Below are positions 1 to 7,248 of a stretch of 8,014 bases of DNA, in pieces (position 1 is the first letter of the stretch; every line of letters begins with the position of its first letter). The notes below the pieces were generated by a model. It was given only the letters and a program-made list of their open reading frames with translations. It ran no database searches and was not told the DNA's origin. The DNA is taken from contig JAEKFU010000005.1 in the NCBI GenBank assembly GCA_016522385.1, positions 1-8,014 on the forward strand, written 5' to 3'. Source of the stretch: Pseudomonadota bacterium. Its GTDB lineage: Bacteria > Pseudomonadota > Alphaproteobacteria > Rhizobiales > Aestuariivirgaceae. The position numbers were made by a program, and so were the translations under genes.

Positions 1-751
1 CGTCGGAAGACCCTTTGAGCGCTCGCGATGCAATCTTCTTGGCCTGGGTCCATGCCTTGCCGATCCGGGGGTTATCTGTTTCACCGTCGCAGGCAAAAGA
101 GAACTGGCAGGCGTTCTTGCGTTCCGCGCCCTGATAAACAACACCGCAAATCGTGTTGGGATAGTTGCGGTCCTTGACCCGGTTCAGGATCACCTTGGCG
201 ACGGCGAGCTGTCCAAGTTCTGATTCGGACCGCGCTTCAAAGTAAATGGCCCGTGACAGGCAACTCTGTTGGGCCAGTCGGGCCTTGCGCTCCGCCAGGA
301 TCTGCTTCTTGCGCTCGCGACCGATCTGCCAGGTGCGTTCAATCTGCCAGACGGCCGGTGTAACCGCCAGACTATCTAGCCTTGCGTGACTTTGTTCAGG
401 CTTAATCACGTCGGGTTGGACAATAAAGTCCGACTTTGCGTTGCTCACGACCTGGGGCCTGAGTTTGATCGGTTCAACTTGCAGATCTTCGACAGGCGCC
501 ACGCTGAGCAGAGAAGATTTTCGGACAATGGTCGGTGCCGGGGATACCACATCTGAAAACGCTGCGGTCGGCACTGACGTCGCGTTTGCCTTGTGCCCGA
601 GATAGTGTCCGGTGATAGCGACACCTACGGCAAGCGCTATGCCTCCGAGGCCGAAAGACAGCAGTTCGGAGATGCGATAGCCACGATCAGCGTGGCGCAG
701 CCGCCTGTTTAAAGGCGTGTGTAGATTTGGTTGCTTGACCCGCAATCCCAC
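1..751 (-). CDS. Membrane-anchored SleB-family cell wall hydrolase (C-terminal end cut by window)
   Basis: Predicted peptidoglycan hydrolase of the SleB/CwlJ family (Hydrolase_2), probably acting on the wall from the periplasmic face of the inner membrane. I translated 250 codons. Residues 1-26 are basic and cytoplasmic, about 27-48 form one hydrophobic helix (ISELLSFGLGGIALAVGVAI) with no obvious cleavage site, about 50-135 are a Pro/Val-rich linker, and about 138-160 are a charged, probably helical stretch. The SleB domain starts near 164. It shows YFEARSE, with Glu172 the likely catalytic acid, then GQLAVAKVILNRV (180-192), YPNTICGVVY (197-206) and CQFSFACDG (215-223). The core is present; only the extreme C-terminus is missing. 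The start is GTG at 749-751, directly after an in-frame TGA (752-754), with GGGGA at 757-761 five bases upstream. Later start codons such as TTG at 743-745 lack comparable support. In non-sporulating bacteria this domain serves wall remodelling rather than germination; its exact substrate cannot be read from sequence. Confidence 0.88.
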   Translation of the reverse strand, partial: MGLRVKQPNLHTPLNRRLRHADRGYRISELLSFGLGGIALAVGVAITGHYLGHKANATSVPTAAFSDVVSPAPTIVRKSSLLSVAPVEDLQVEPIKLRPQVVSNAKSDFIVQPDVIKPEQSHARLDSLAVTPAVWQIERTWQIGRERKKQILAERKARLAQQSCLSRAIYFEARSESELGQLAVAKVILNRVKDRNYPNTICGVVYQGAERKNACQFSFACDGETDNPRIGKAWTQAKKIASRALKGSSD

Positions 752-756
752 TCACG

Positions 757-761
757 TCCCC
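757..761 (-). promoter_or_regulatory. Ribosome binding site deciding the GTG start of the SleB-family gene
   Basis: On the minus strand GGGGA lies five bases before the GTG at 749-751. The upstream in-frame TGA at 752-754 excludes any earlier start, so this site fixes a non-ATG start for the gene. Confidence 0.55.
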
Positions 762-799
762 GGTCCGACCGGATCCCCTATTCCACCTTGGACGGCACT

Positions 800-829
800 C
801 TAGTAAAACTGGCTTTAGCATAGGTTAAC
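800..829 (-). promoter_or_regulatory. Candidate CtrA-type promoter for the SleB-family hydrolase
   Basis: On the plus strand, 814-828 reads TTTA-N7-TTAA followed by C, one mismatch from the full CtrA consensus TTAA-N7-TTAA. Bases 825-832 also read TTAACCAT, the 8-mer form described for CtrA targets in alphaproteobacteria. On the minus strand the inner TTAACC (823-828) can act as a -35, with a 17-base spacer and TACTAG (800-805) as a -10. That would put the transcription start near 793 and leave a leader of about 40 bases before the GTG. A CtrA site over the -35 is the usual arrangement for CtrA-activated promoters. Match and spacing are seen directly; CtrA binding is inference. The rest of the 752-924 gap holds a second GGTTAACC palindrome (907-914) and no gene. 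Confidence 0.4.
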
Positions 830-924
830 CATGTTCGACAAGTGAAATAGACTGTCTTAATTTGGTCGCCGGATGTTAGATTCGTGCATGACCAATGCGT
901 TGCAGCGGTTAACCTGCAGTATTC

Positions 925-3612
925 TTACCTGGGTTCGGTAAACGGCAGTCGCCCGCGGATTGCCGCCTGGGCCGCTGAAAGCTTGGCAATCGGAACGCGA
1001 TAGGGCGAGCAGGAAACGTAGGTCAGACCAATTTCATGGCAGAATTCGATTGAGGCAGGATCGCCGCCATGTTCACCACAAATGCCAAGCTTTATGTCGG
1101 GGCGGGTCATGCGACCGCGCTCGGCGCCAATCTTGACGAGCTCACCGACGCCTTCAACGTCAATTGATATAAACGGGTCAATCGGCAAAATGCCCTTGGC
1201 GGTGTACTCGCCCATGAAACGGGCTGAGTCATCGCGACTGATACCGAACGCTGTCTGCGTTAAATCGTTCGTGCCAAACGAGAAGAATTCAGCGGCAGCG
1301 GCAATCTCTTCGGCCCGCAGACAGGCTCTTGGAAGTTCGATCATCGTTCCAACGAGATAGTTGATCCTCCGTCCTGCCTCGGACTGGACCTGGTCACCAA
1401 CGGCAACGATACGTTCATGGATCAGATCGAATTCAGCACGTGTCGCAATGAGCGGGACCATAATTTCCGGGATTGGCGGTTCCCCGGTTCTGACTTCTGC
1501 CTCGACGACCGCTTCAAAAATAGCCCGTGCTTGCATCTCGGCGATTTCGGGATAAGAGATCGCAATTCGGCAACCGCGATGCCCCAGCATCGGATTGAAC
1601 TCTTGAAGCTCGGCAACCCGGGCCCGCATGCCTTCTGGGTCTGCACCAATTAAGTCGGCCACTTCTTCCGCTTCTTCCGGAGAGCCGGGCAAGAACTCGT
1701 GCAACGGGGGGTCAAGCAGCCGGATGGTGACAGGCAAACCGGACATAATCTCGAACAGGTCAGCGAAGTCGCCACGCTGCATCGGCAGCAGCTTGTCGAG
1801 GGCGGAGCGGCGGCCGGTCTCGTCGGTTGCCAGGATCATTTCGCGGACCGCGGCAATACGTTCGGCGTTGAAGAACATGTGCTCCGTACGGCAAAGACCA
1901 ATGCCCTCAGCACCGAACTCGCGAGCCATGCGGGCGTCGGAAGGAGTGTCTGCGTTGGTTCGGATGCCGAGCACGCGCACCTCGTCGGCCCAGGACATGA
2001 CGGTGGAAAAATCGCCGGATAGTTCCGGCTTGACCGTTGGCACGACTCCTTTGATGACCTGTCCGGATGATCCATCAACAGTGATCGTGTCACCTTTTTT
2101 GAGGGTCCGGCCGGCGCAAGTGAGTTGCTGATTGGCATAGTCCACAAAAATTGAACCGGCGCCGCACACACAAGGCTTGCCCATGCCGCGGGCGACAACT
2201 GCGGCATGTGACGTCATCCCGCCGCGGGTTGTGAGAATACCTTCTGCTGCATGCATACCGTGGATGTCTTCCGGCGATGTTTCGATGCGCACCAGGATGA
2301 TCCGCCGTCCGGCGGCCTTGAGTTTTTCAGCTTCATCGGAATCGAAAACGATCTCGCCGGAGGCGGCACCGGGTGAGGCCGGCAGGCCGGCGGTCAACGT
2401 CTCGCGTTCGGCGGACGGGTCAAGCGTTGGGTGCAAGAGCTGATCGAGCGAATTCGGGTCAATGCGGGTGACCGCGTCTGCCCGTTCGATCAGACCTTCC
2501 TCGACCATGTCGACGGCGATTTTCAATGCTGCCTTGGTCGTGCGCTTGCCGGAGCGTGTCTGCAGCATCCAAAGTTTTCCGTCCTGGATGGTAAATTCGA
2601 GATCCTGCATATCGCGATAATGGGCCTCGAGCCGGTCGAATATGGCAGTCAACTCGGCGAAGGTATCCGGCATTAGAGCTTCCAGAGATGGGGCGTCAGA
2701 TCCGGCCTCCCTGCGGGCCTGCTCGGTAATGCTCTGTGGTGTTCGAATTCCGGCAACAACATCCTCGCCTTGGGCATTGACGAGGAATTCGCCGTAAAGT
2801 TCCTTGGCACCCGTCGAGGGATTGCGCGTAAACGCGACGCCGGTCGCCGATTTGTTACCCATGTTGCCAAACACCATGGCTTGGACATTGACAGCTGTGC
2901 CCCAGTCATCCGGAATATCATTGAGGCGTCGATAGGTGATGGCACGTGCCGATTGCCAGCTGTCGAAAACGGCCGCGATGGCACCGGTGAGCTGATCCCT
3001 GACGTCTTGTGGGAACGGCGCTCCGGTTGCTTCTTCGACACAGACTTTATAGCGCGAGATCACCTGGATCCATTCATCGGCGTCCAGATCGGTATCAAGA
3101 TCGCGTCCGATCTCGTCCTTGAAATTTTCCAGGATATCCTCGAACACGTGGTGCTCGATGCCAAGTACAACATAGGCATACATGTGAATGAAGCGGCGAT
3201 AGCTGTCATAGGCAAACCGCCGGTCGCCGGATCGCGCGGCCAGGCCTTCCACGGTCTGATCATTGAGGCCGAGGTTCAGCACCGTGTCCATCATCCCGGG
3301 CATGGAGGCGCGGGCGCCAGAGCGTACCGAGACAAGCAACGGCCTGTCGATGTCGCCAAACACGGCCCCAACCTTTTCACCGATGAACGAGACCGCCTCG
3401 GCGATTTGGTTGGGAAGACCGTCGGGAAATTTGCGTCCTGATTGATAAAACGCGGTGCAAACGTCGGTGGTCAGGGTAAAGCCCGGCGGTACCGGCAGTT
3501 GGAGATTGCTCATTTCGGCAAGGTTGGCCCCTTTTCCGCCGAGCAAATTTCTCATTTTGGCACTGCCTTCCGATTGGCTGTCACCAAATCGGTAAACCCA
3601 TTTTGTTGCCAT
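925..3612 (-). CDS. ppdK: Pyruvate, phosphate dikinase
   Basis: PPDK interconverts pyruvate + ATP + Pi and phosphoenolpyruvate + AMP + PPi in the cytoplasm, linking glycolysis and gluconeogenesis. The protein has 895 residues, close to the bacterial norm of about 880-890. The N-terminal ATP-grasp domain (about 1-350) includes VSVRSGARASMPGMMDT at 94-110. The swivelling phosphohistidine domain carries TTRGGMTSHAAVVARGMG, with His469 as the phosphoryl carrier and Thr467 two residues before it. The C-terminal PEP/pyruvate barrel has GLCRTEHMFF (about 572-581), GTMIELPRA (about 755-763), FSFGTNDLTQ (777-786) and GICGEHGGDP with catalytic Cys845. All key residues are intact. I chose ATG at 3610-3612 because MATKWVYRFG is the conserved PPDK start; an in-frame GTG at 3643-3645 would add 11 residues without family support. 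In plants the Thr two before the His is the regulatory phosphorylation site; whether that applies here is inference. It is separated from glyS by about 150 bases containing a candidate promoter. Confidence 0.97.
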   Translation of the reverse strand: MATKWVYRFGDSQSEGSAKMRNLLGGKGANLAEMSNLQLPVPPGFTLTTDVCTAFYQSGRKFPDGLPNQIAEAVSFIGEKVGAVFGDIDRPLLVSVRSGARASMPGMMDTVLNLGLNDQTVEGLAARSGDRRFAYDSYRRFIHMYAYVVLGIEHHVFEDILENFKDEIGRDLDTDLDADEWIQVISRYKVCVEEATGAPFPQDVRDQLTGAIAAVFDSWQSARAITYRRLNDIPDDWGTAVNVQAMVFGNMGNKSATGVAFTRNPSTGAKELYGEFLVNAQGEDVVAGIRTPQSITEQARREAGSDAPSLEALMPDTFAELTAIFDRLEAHYRDMQDLEFTIQDGKLWMLQTRSGKRTTKAALKIAVDMVEEGLIERADAVTRIDPNSLDQLLHPTLDPSAERETLTAGLPASPGAASGEIVFDSDEAEKLKAAGRRIILVRIETSPEDIHGMHAAEGILTTRGGMTSHAAVVARGMGKPCVCGAGSIFVDYANQQLTCAGRTLKKGDTITVDGSSGQVIKGVVPTVKPELSGDFSTVMSWADEVRVLGIRTNADTPSDARMAREFGAEGIGLCRTEHMFFNAERIAAVREMILATDETGRRSALDKLLPMQRGDFADLFEIMSGLPVTIRLLDPPLHEFLPGSPEEAEEVADLIGADPEGMRARVAELQEFNPMLGHRGCRIAISYPEIAEMQARAIFEAVVEAEVRTGEPPIPEIMVPLIATRAEFDLIHERIVAVGDQVQSEAGRRINYLVGTMIELPRACLRAEEIAAAAEFFSFGTNDLTQTAFGISRDDSARFMGEYTAKGILPIDPFISIDVEGVGELVKIGAERGRMTRPDIKLGICGEHGGDPASIEFCHEIGLTYVSCSPYRVPIAKLSAAQAAIRGRLPFTEPR

Positions 3613-3661
3613 CGCCCTTGGTTCCCTGAACTGCACGCCCGACACGACTCGCGCCTAAGCT

Positions 3662-3702
3662 TTGTTGCGGTGCAACAAGACTCCCAACACCATCGCCGTC
3701 AA
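3662..3702 (-). promoter_or_regulatory. Candidate ppdK promoter overlapped by a perfect 7-bp inverted repeat
   Basis: On the plus strand TTGTTGC (3662-3668), GGT, GCAACAA (3672-3678) is a perfect 7-bp inverted repeat with a 3-base centre. On the minus strand CTTGACG gives a good alphaproteobacterial -35 (TTGACG, 3697-3702), and 17 bases on lies a weak -10 (CTTGTT, 3674-3679) that overlaps the repeat. Such a position suits a repressor operator. The TGC-N3-GCA core resembles the CTGC-N3-4-GCAG site known for PhaR of Paracoccus, but the outer bases differ, so the regulator is unknown. The repeat is not followed by a T-run in either direction, which argues against an intrinsic terminator. No convincing terminator for glyS is visible in 3646-3763. 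Confidence 0.4.
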
Positions 3703-3763
3703 GGGTTAGAATCGCCGCGCCTGGCGTAAAAGCTTCGCCTCAACAGGCTCCAATTCAACAAAT

Positions 3764-5896
3764 CTACCCTTCGATCTTGGTGAAATCGGCAACATCTTCG
3801 GTTGCCGTGCGGATCATGTTAAGCAACTTGAGTCGGTTTTCCCGGAAGTTGGGATCGTCGGCATTGACGGTGACCTTGTCGAAGAAAGCGTCGACAGGTG
3901 CGCGCAGTTTGGCCAATGCCCGCATTGCGGCCTCAAAATCTTCTTCCAGCAACGACCTCTCGGTATTGGCAATGGCGGCACCAATCGCGCGGTTGAGTTC
4001 GCGTTCCTCGCTCTGCACCAAAAGATTGGGCAATGGTTTGCCGGTCATATCGACGCGCCGTGCTTCAGGTTTTTCCGCTTCTTTCTTTTCCTCAATTCTG
4101 AGGATGTTGGTGGCCCGCTTGACGCCAGCCAACAGGTTGACCCCGTCTTCGGTTTCGAGGAATTTGCCCAAAGCGTCCACACGCTTGACGATCATCAGCA
4201 GATCATCCTGGTCACCAAGCGAGAAGACGGCGTCGATAAGGTCATGCCTGACGCCCTGATCGCGCAGATAGACCTTCAATCGATCAGCAAAGAACTCGAG
4301 TAGCTCGAGTAGGTCGATTGGCACGTTCTTGCCACGCCAAGGACCTGTCTCGTCGACCGATGCGAGCGCTTCCGGATCGCTCGACATGCAGACACGGCGG
4401 TAGGCGGGTATAAGGCTGTCAACGATTAGGACGCGCAGATTACACTCCAGCAAAATCCGAATGACTCCAAGAGCCGCGCGCCTGAGAGCATAAGGATCCT
4501 TTGAGCCGGTCGGCTTTTCGCCAATGGCCCAGAAGCCGACCAGAGTGTCCATTTTATCAGCCAACGCCACGGCTTGGGCAACTTTGCCCTGCGGCACCGA
4601 ATCGGACGGTCCTTGCGGCTTGTAGTGTTCGGCGATCGCAGCTGCGACTTCTTCTTCCTGACCTTCTGCGCGCGCATAATGGGCGCCCATGATACCCTGC
4701 AGTTCTGGGAATTCGCCAACCATCCCGGTAACCAGATCGGCTTTGCACAGCTTCGCTGCCAATCGAGCGTTGTCGACATCTGCCCCAATGATTCGACCGA
4801 ACTCGCCGGCCAGCGCTTCAACGCGTTCAACGCGCTGGCGCTGGGTGCCGAGTTTGGCATGGAACGTAATTTTTTCCAGTTCAGGAAGGCGGCTTTCAAG
4901 GGCTGTCTTTTTGTCCAGATCCCAGAAAAACTTGGCATCCGCCAGCCGGGCGGCAATGACCCTGTTATTGCCCTGAATGATTTTCTTGCCGCCGTCGTTG
5001 GCAATGAGATTGGAAACCAGAAGGTAGCGATTGGCAAGGTGGCCCTCCTTGTCACGCAGGGCAAAGCATTTCTGGTGCGACTTGATCGAGGTGATGATGA
5101 CTTCGGGCGGCACGGCGAGGAACGCGCTGTCAAAGTCGCCGATCAGCACAACCGGCCATTCCACAAGACCGGCAGTCTCTTGGATCAGCGTCTCGTCCTC
5201 GACGAGCTGCAAGCGATGCCGAGCGGACAGTTTTCTAGCGTCACTACGAATAGTGTCGGCGCGTTCACTGGCATCAACGACAACGTTTGCGAGATGCAGA
5301 TTGTAGATGTAGTCCTTCAGTCCTTTTACCGTGATCGGGCCCTTCGACATGAAACGATGGCCAATTGTTTTGCTGCCCGAGGTCAGCCCGCCAACTTCAT
5401 ACTGCACGGTGCGGCCATTAAATGTCGTAATGACCGATTGCAGGGGGCGTACCCAACGCAGTTGGCCCGAACCCCAGCGCATAGACTTCGGCCAAGGGAA
5501 CTTGTTAATGATTTGCGGCATCAGCTCGCTGACAACCTCAGGCGTCGGCCGACCTGGTCTGGCGACTTTGGCGACGAAGAACGCACCTTTCTTGCCTTCA
5601 ACGATCTCGCAATCGTCCAGGGTGACGCCGGCCGCTTTCAAAAATCCTTGAATCGCCTGTTCTGGGGCATCCGTGCCAGGGCCCTTGCGTTCTTCCTTTA
5701 TGTCCGGCGTGGACTTGTTCAGTCCCGAAACCGACAAGGCCAGACGGCGCGGTGTGACGTGCGCAATGGCCTCCTCAAATTCCAGTCCGGCACTTGCCAG
5801 ACCTTCGGTGACCAAACGCTGGAGATCTTCAGCCGCCCGCTTTTGCATGCGGGCAGGGATCTCTTCGCTGCGCAGTTCGATGAACAGTTCGGGCAT
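3764..5896 (-). CDS. glyS: Glycyl-tRNA synthetase beta subunit
   Basis: Beta subunit of the alpha2beta2 bacterial glycyl-tRNA synthetase. It pairs with the GlyQ product and supplies most of the tRNA-Gly recognition. The 710 residues compare with a family norm of about 690. It opens with the family hallmark ELRSEEIPARMQ (7-18). Other recognisable blocks are WPKSMRWG (135-142), GSKTIGHRF (174-182), VPPEVIITSIKSHQKCFALR (262-281), GEFPELQGIMG (394-404), HYKPQGPSDSVP (424-435) and PTGSKDPYALRRAALGVIRI (462-481). The C-terminal part from about 520 to the end is the helical anticodon-binding (DALR-like) region. The ATG at 5894-5896 matches the family start; its ribosome binding site is weak, so coupling to the gene 25 bases upstream is plausible. 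A short tandem repeat of CTCGAGTAG (4295-4312) simply encodes the LLELLE run near 529-534. Confidence 0.97.
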   Translation of the reverse strand: MPELFIELRSEEIPARMQKRAAEDLQRLVTEGLASAGLEFEEAIAHVTPRRLALSVSGLNKSTPDIKEERKGPGTDAPEQAIQGFLKAAGVTLDDCEIVEGKKGAFFVAKVARPGRPTPEVVSELMPQIINKFPWPKSMRWGSGQLRWVRPLQSVITTFNGRTVQYEVGGLTSGSKTIGHRFMSKGPITVKGLKDYIYNLHLANVVVDASERADTIRSDARKLSARHRLQLVEDETLIQETAGLVEWPVVLIGDFDSAFLAVPPEVIITSIKSHQKCFALRDKEGHLANRYLLVSNLIANDGGKKIIQGNNRVIAARLADAKFFWDLDKKTALESRLPELEKITFHAKLGTQRQRVERVEALAGEFGRIIGADVDNARLAAKLCKADLVTGMVGEFPELQGIMGAHYARAEGQEEEVAAAIAEHYKPQGPSDSVPQGKVAQAVALADKMDTLVGFWAIGEKPTGSKDPYALRRAALGVIRILLECNLRVLIVDSLIPAYRRVCMSSDPEALASVDETGPWRGKNVPIDLLELLEFFADRLKVYLRDQGVRHDLIDAVFSLGDQDDLLMIVKRVDALGKFLETEDGVNLLAGVKRATNILRIEEKKEAEKPEARRVDMTGKPLPNLLVQSEERELNRAIGAAIANTERSLLEEDFEAAMRALAKLRAPVDAFFDKVTVNADDPNFRENRLKLLNMIRTATEDVADFTKIEG

Positions 5897-5921
5897 CAGG
5901 GTTTGATCCAGTCAGCTCCCG

Positions 5922-6164
5922 CTACAGCTTTTTGTGGGAACCATCACAAAACGGCTGGCCATCAGTCATCTTGCAACCACAAAAAAACTTGCGACCCGTT
6001 TCTGCGCAGCTCCACTTGACCGGCTGAAAACCCGTATCCTTGTGGCTGCCGTCGCAAAATGGCTGGTTCTTGGACCGGCCGCAGGCGCACCAGAAGTAAT
6101 TCTTGCCTGCCTCCACCTCGACCGGAAACGGTGATTTCTGGGCAATCACAGGTTGATCGGTCAT
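5922..6164 (-). CDS. Two-domain CDGSH iron-sulfur (NEET) protein, CISD3/MiNT-like
   Basis: An 80-residue protein with two complete CDGSH motifs (C-x-C-x8-C-D-G-S-H). The first is CACGRSKNQPFCDGSH with ligands Cys26, Cys28, Cys37 and His41. The second is CGCKMTDGQPFCDGSH with Cys62, Cys64, Cys73 and His77. By family knowledge each motif binds a labile [2Fe-2S] cluster through three Cys and one His, and a tandem pair on one chain resembles mitochondrial CISD3 (MiNT). NEET proteins are linked to cluster or iron transfer and redox sensing; the role here is unknown. Cys53 lies outside both motifs. There is no signal peptide or membrane segment, so it should be cytoplasmic. The ATG at 6162-6164 shares one base with the glyQ stop codon (TAATG) and has AAGGAG seven bases upstream, giving strong start support and likely translational coupling. 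It sits between the two synthetase subunit genes, 25 bases before glyS. Confidence 0.93.
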   Translation of the reverse strand: MTDQPVIAQKSPFPVEVEAGKNYFWCACGRSKNQPFCDGSHKDTGFQPVKWSCAETGRKFFCGCKMTDGQPFCDGSHKKL

Positions 6165-7087
6165 TATATTTCTCCTTGTTGTGCGCCGCCGCCCGCTGTG
6201 CCAAGCCAAGCCTGGCAGCATCCCTTGGCAAGATCGCGGACCCTGAGGATGTAGGACTGGCGCTCGGTGACCGAAATGACCCCCCGTGCATCGAGCAGAT
6301 TGAAAATATGCGAGGCCTTTATGCATTGATCGTAGGCGGGCAACACCATTGGACGACCGTCCGCACTGGCTTCCAGCAGCGCCATGCATTGGCGCTCGGC
6401 ATCTTCGAATTGGCCGTGCAGCATCTGCGTGTCGGCCGCTTCGAAATTGTAACGTGAATACTCCTCTTCGGCCTGCAAGAAGACCTCGCCATAGGACACC
6501 CTGCCGTCACCGGTGCCGCCGTTGAAACTCAAGTCGTAGACATTGTCGATACCTTGAACATACATCGCCAGGCGCTCCAGACCATAGGTCAGCTCGCCCG
6601 AGACCGGCGCACAGTCGATGCCGCCGACTTGCTGAAAATAGGTAAATTGTGAGATCTCCATGCCATCACACCAGACTTCCCAGCCCAAACCCCAGGCGCC
6701 CAGTGTCGGACTTTCCCAGTCGTCTTCAACAAAGCGGATGTCGTGATTCAGATGGTCAATGCCGATAGCAGCGAGTGAACCGAGATAAAGCTCCTGAAGA
6801 TCGTCCGGGGATGGTTTAAGGGTCACTTGATACTGATAATAGTGCTGCAACCGATTGGGGTTCTCACCATAGCGGCCATCGCTCGGGCGACGCGTCGGCT
6901 GAACGTATGCCACCCGCCAGGGGTGCGGACCGAGTGAGCGCAGCGTGGTTGCCGGATGAAAGGTGCCGGCACCGACTTCCATGTCATAAGGCTGCAGGAT
7001 GACGCAGCCATGATCGGTCCAATAATGGTGCAGCGTTAGGATGAGATCCTGAAACGATTTGGTGGGATTGAGGCCAGCAGCCGCCAT
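6164..7087 (-). CDS. glyQ: Glycyl-tRNA synthetase alpha subunit
   Basis: Catalytic class II aminoacyl-tRNA synthetase subunit that activates glycine with ATP and works with GlyS in an alpha2beta2 complex. The 307 residues match the usual size of about 300. It begins with the typical SFQDLILTLHHYW (11-23), then GCVILQPYDMEVGAGTFHPA (27-46). Motif 2 is GRYGENPNRLQHYYQYQV (71-88). WCDGMEISQFTYFQQ (139-153) belongs to the active-site region, and motif 3 is GELTYGLERLAMY (164-176). I chose the ATG at 7085-7087 because residues from there align with the family start; an in-frame TTG at 7127-7129 would add 14 atypical residues. GGA lies seven bases before this ATG, a modest ribosome binding site. 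The C-terminal tail after LAKGCCQAW is Gly/Gln-rich and contains the ribosome binding site of the next gene. Its stop TAA overlaps the start of the CDGSH gene. Confidence 0.97.
   Translation of the reverse strand: MAAAGLNPTKSFQDLILTLHHYWTDHGCVILQPYDMEVGAGTFHPATTLRSLGPHPWRVAYVQPTRRPSDGRYGENPNRLQHYYQYQVTLKPSPDDLQELYLGSLAAIGIDHLNHDIRFVEDDWESPTLGAWGLGWEVWCDGMEISQFTYFQQVGGIDCAPVSGELTYGLERLAMYVQGIDNVYDLSFNGGTGDGRVSYGEVFLQAEEEYSRYNFEAADTQMLHGQFEDAERQCMALLEASADGRPMVLPAYDQCIKASHIFNLLDARGVISVTERQSYILRVRDLAKGCCQAWLGTAGGGAQQGEI
6172..6177 (-). promoter_or_regulatory. Strong ribosome binding site for the CDGSH gene, inside the end of glyQ
   Basis: AAGGAG on the minus strand, seven bases before the ATG at 6162-6164. 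It lies within the last glyQ codons (Gln-Gly-Glu), so ribosomes finishing glyQ pass over it. Together with the TAATG overlap it indicates that the small gene is translated in its own right. Confidence 0.8.
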
Positions 7088-7113
7088 GTGTGATTCCGCG
7101 TATTTGAGCGCGC

Positions 7114-7142
7114 AAACTATGGCTCGCAAGGCGCATGGTCAA
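7114..7142 (-). promoter_or_regulatory. Candidate promoter for the glyQ-CDGSH-glyS operon
   Basis: On the minus strand CTTGACC gives a good -35 (TTGACC, 7137-7142), followed after 17 bases by a weak -10, TAGTTT (7114-7119). The leader to the glyQ ATG would be short, about 20 bases. A TATAAC at 7171-7176 is a better -10 but has no matching -35. Read-through from the S49 gene upstream cannot be excluded. I see no T-box or other riboswitch in 7088-7248. Confidence 0.3.
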
Positions 7143-7223
7143 GCGGTGTTAGGACCCGTGAACAATTAAGGTTATAACGCAGGTAGCCAGATTCCGCAGC
7201 GTATGTGAATTCAGGCTGGCCGC

Positions 7224-7236
7224 GCGCGTCCCGCGC
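7224..7236 (-). other. GC-rich hairpin just after the small membrane-protein gene
   Basis: A perfect 5-bp GC stem (GCGCG-TCC-CGCGC on the plus strand) begins 12 bases past the stop codon of the small gene. No T-run follows it on the minus strand, so it is not a classical intrinsic terminator. It could be an attenuating or RNA-stabilising hairpin, or chance in GC-rich DNA. Confidence 0.25.
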
Positions 7237-7248
7237 AAACGGCAATCT

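Noticed and set aside
901..918. Inverted repeat TGCA-(GC)-GGTT/AACC-TGCA near the ppdK stop as a terminator
   Set aside because: The stem needs a two-base bulge and no T-run follows it on the minus strand. GGTTAACC recurs at 823-830, which looks more like a TTAACC protein-binding motif or chance.
1082..3441. Several plus-strand open frames opposite ppdK
   Set aside because: They are antisense to a full-length PPDK with all catalytic residues, and their translations have compositions typical of shadow frames.
3723..3752. Short GCCT-GTTG-AGGC stem followed by TTTT after glyS as a terminator
   Set aside because: The stem is only 4 bp and the T-run is short and five bases away, so it is too weak to call.
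4295..4312. Tandem CTCGAGTAG repeat
   Set aside because: It is inside glyS, in frame, and encodes part of an ordinary Leu/Glu helix.
4574..6019. 481-codon open frame on the plus strand
   Set aside because: It lies antisense to glyS and the CDGSH gene, both of which have unmistakable family motifs. Its translation shows no recognisable domain; such long mirror frames are common opposite GC-rich genes.
7206..7213. TGAATTCA palindrome between glyQ and the small gene
   Set aside because: It is a single 8-bp palindrome with no promoter geometry around it; chance is likely.
7088..7248. Possible T-box or riboswitch ahead of glyQ
   Set aside because: No T-box sequence or extended paired structure is visible, and glycyl T-boxes are a feature of Gram-positive bacteria.
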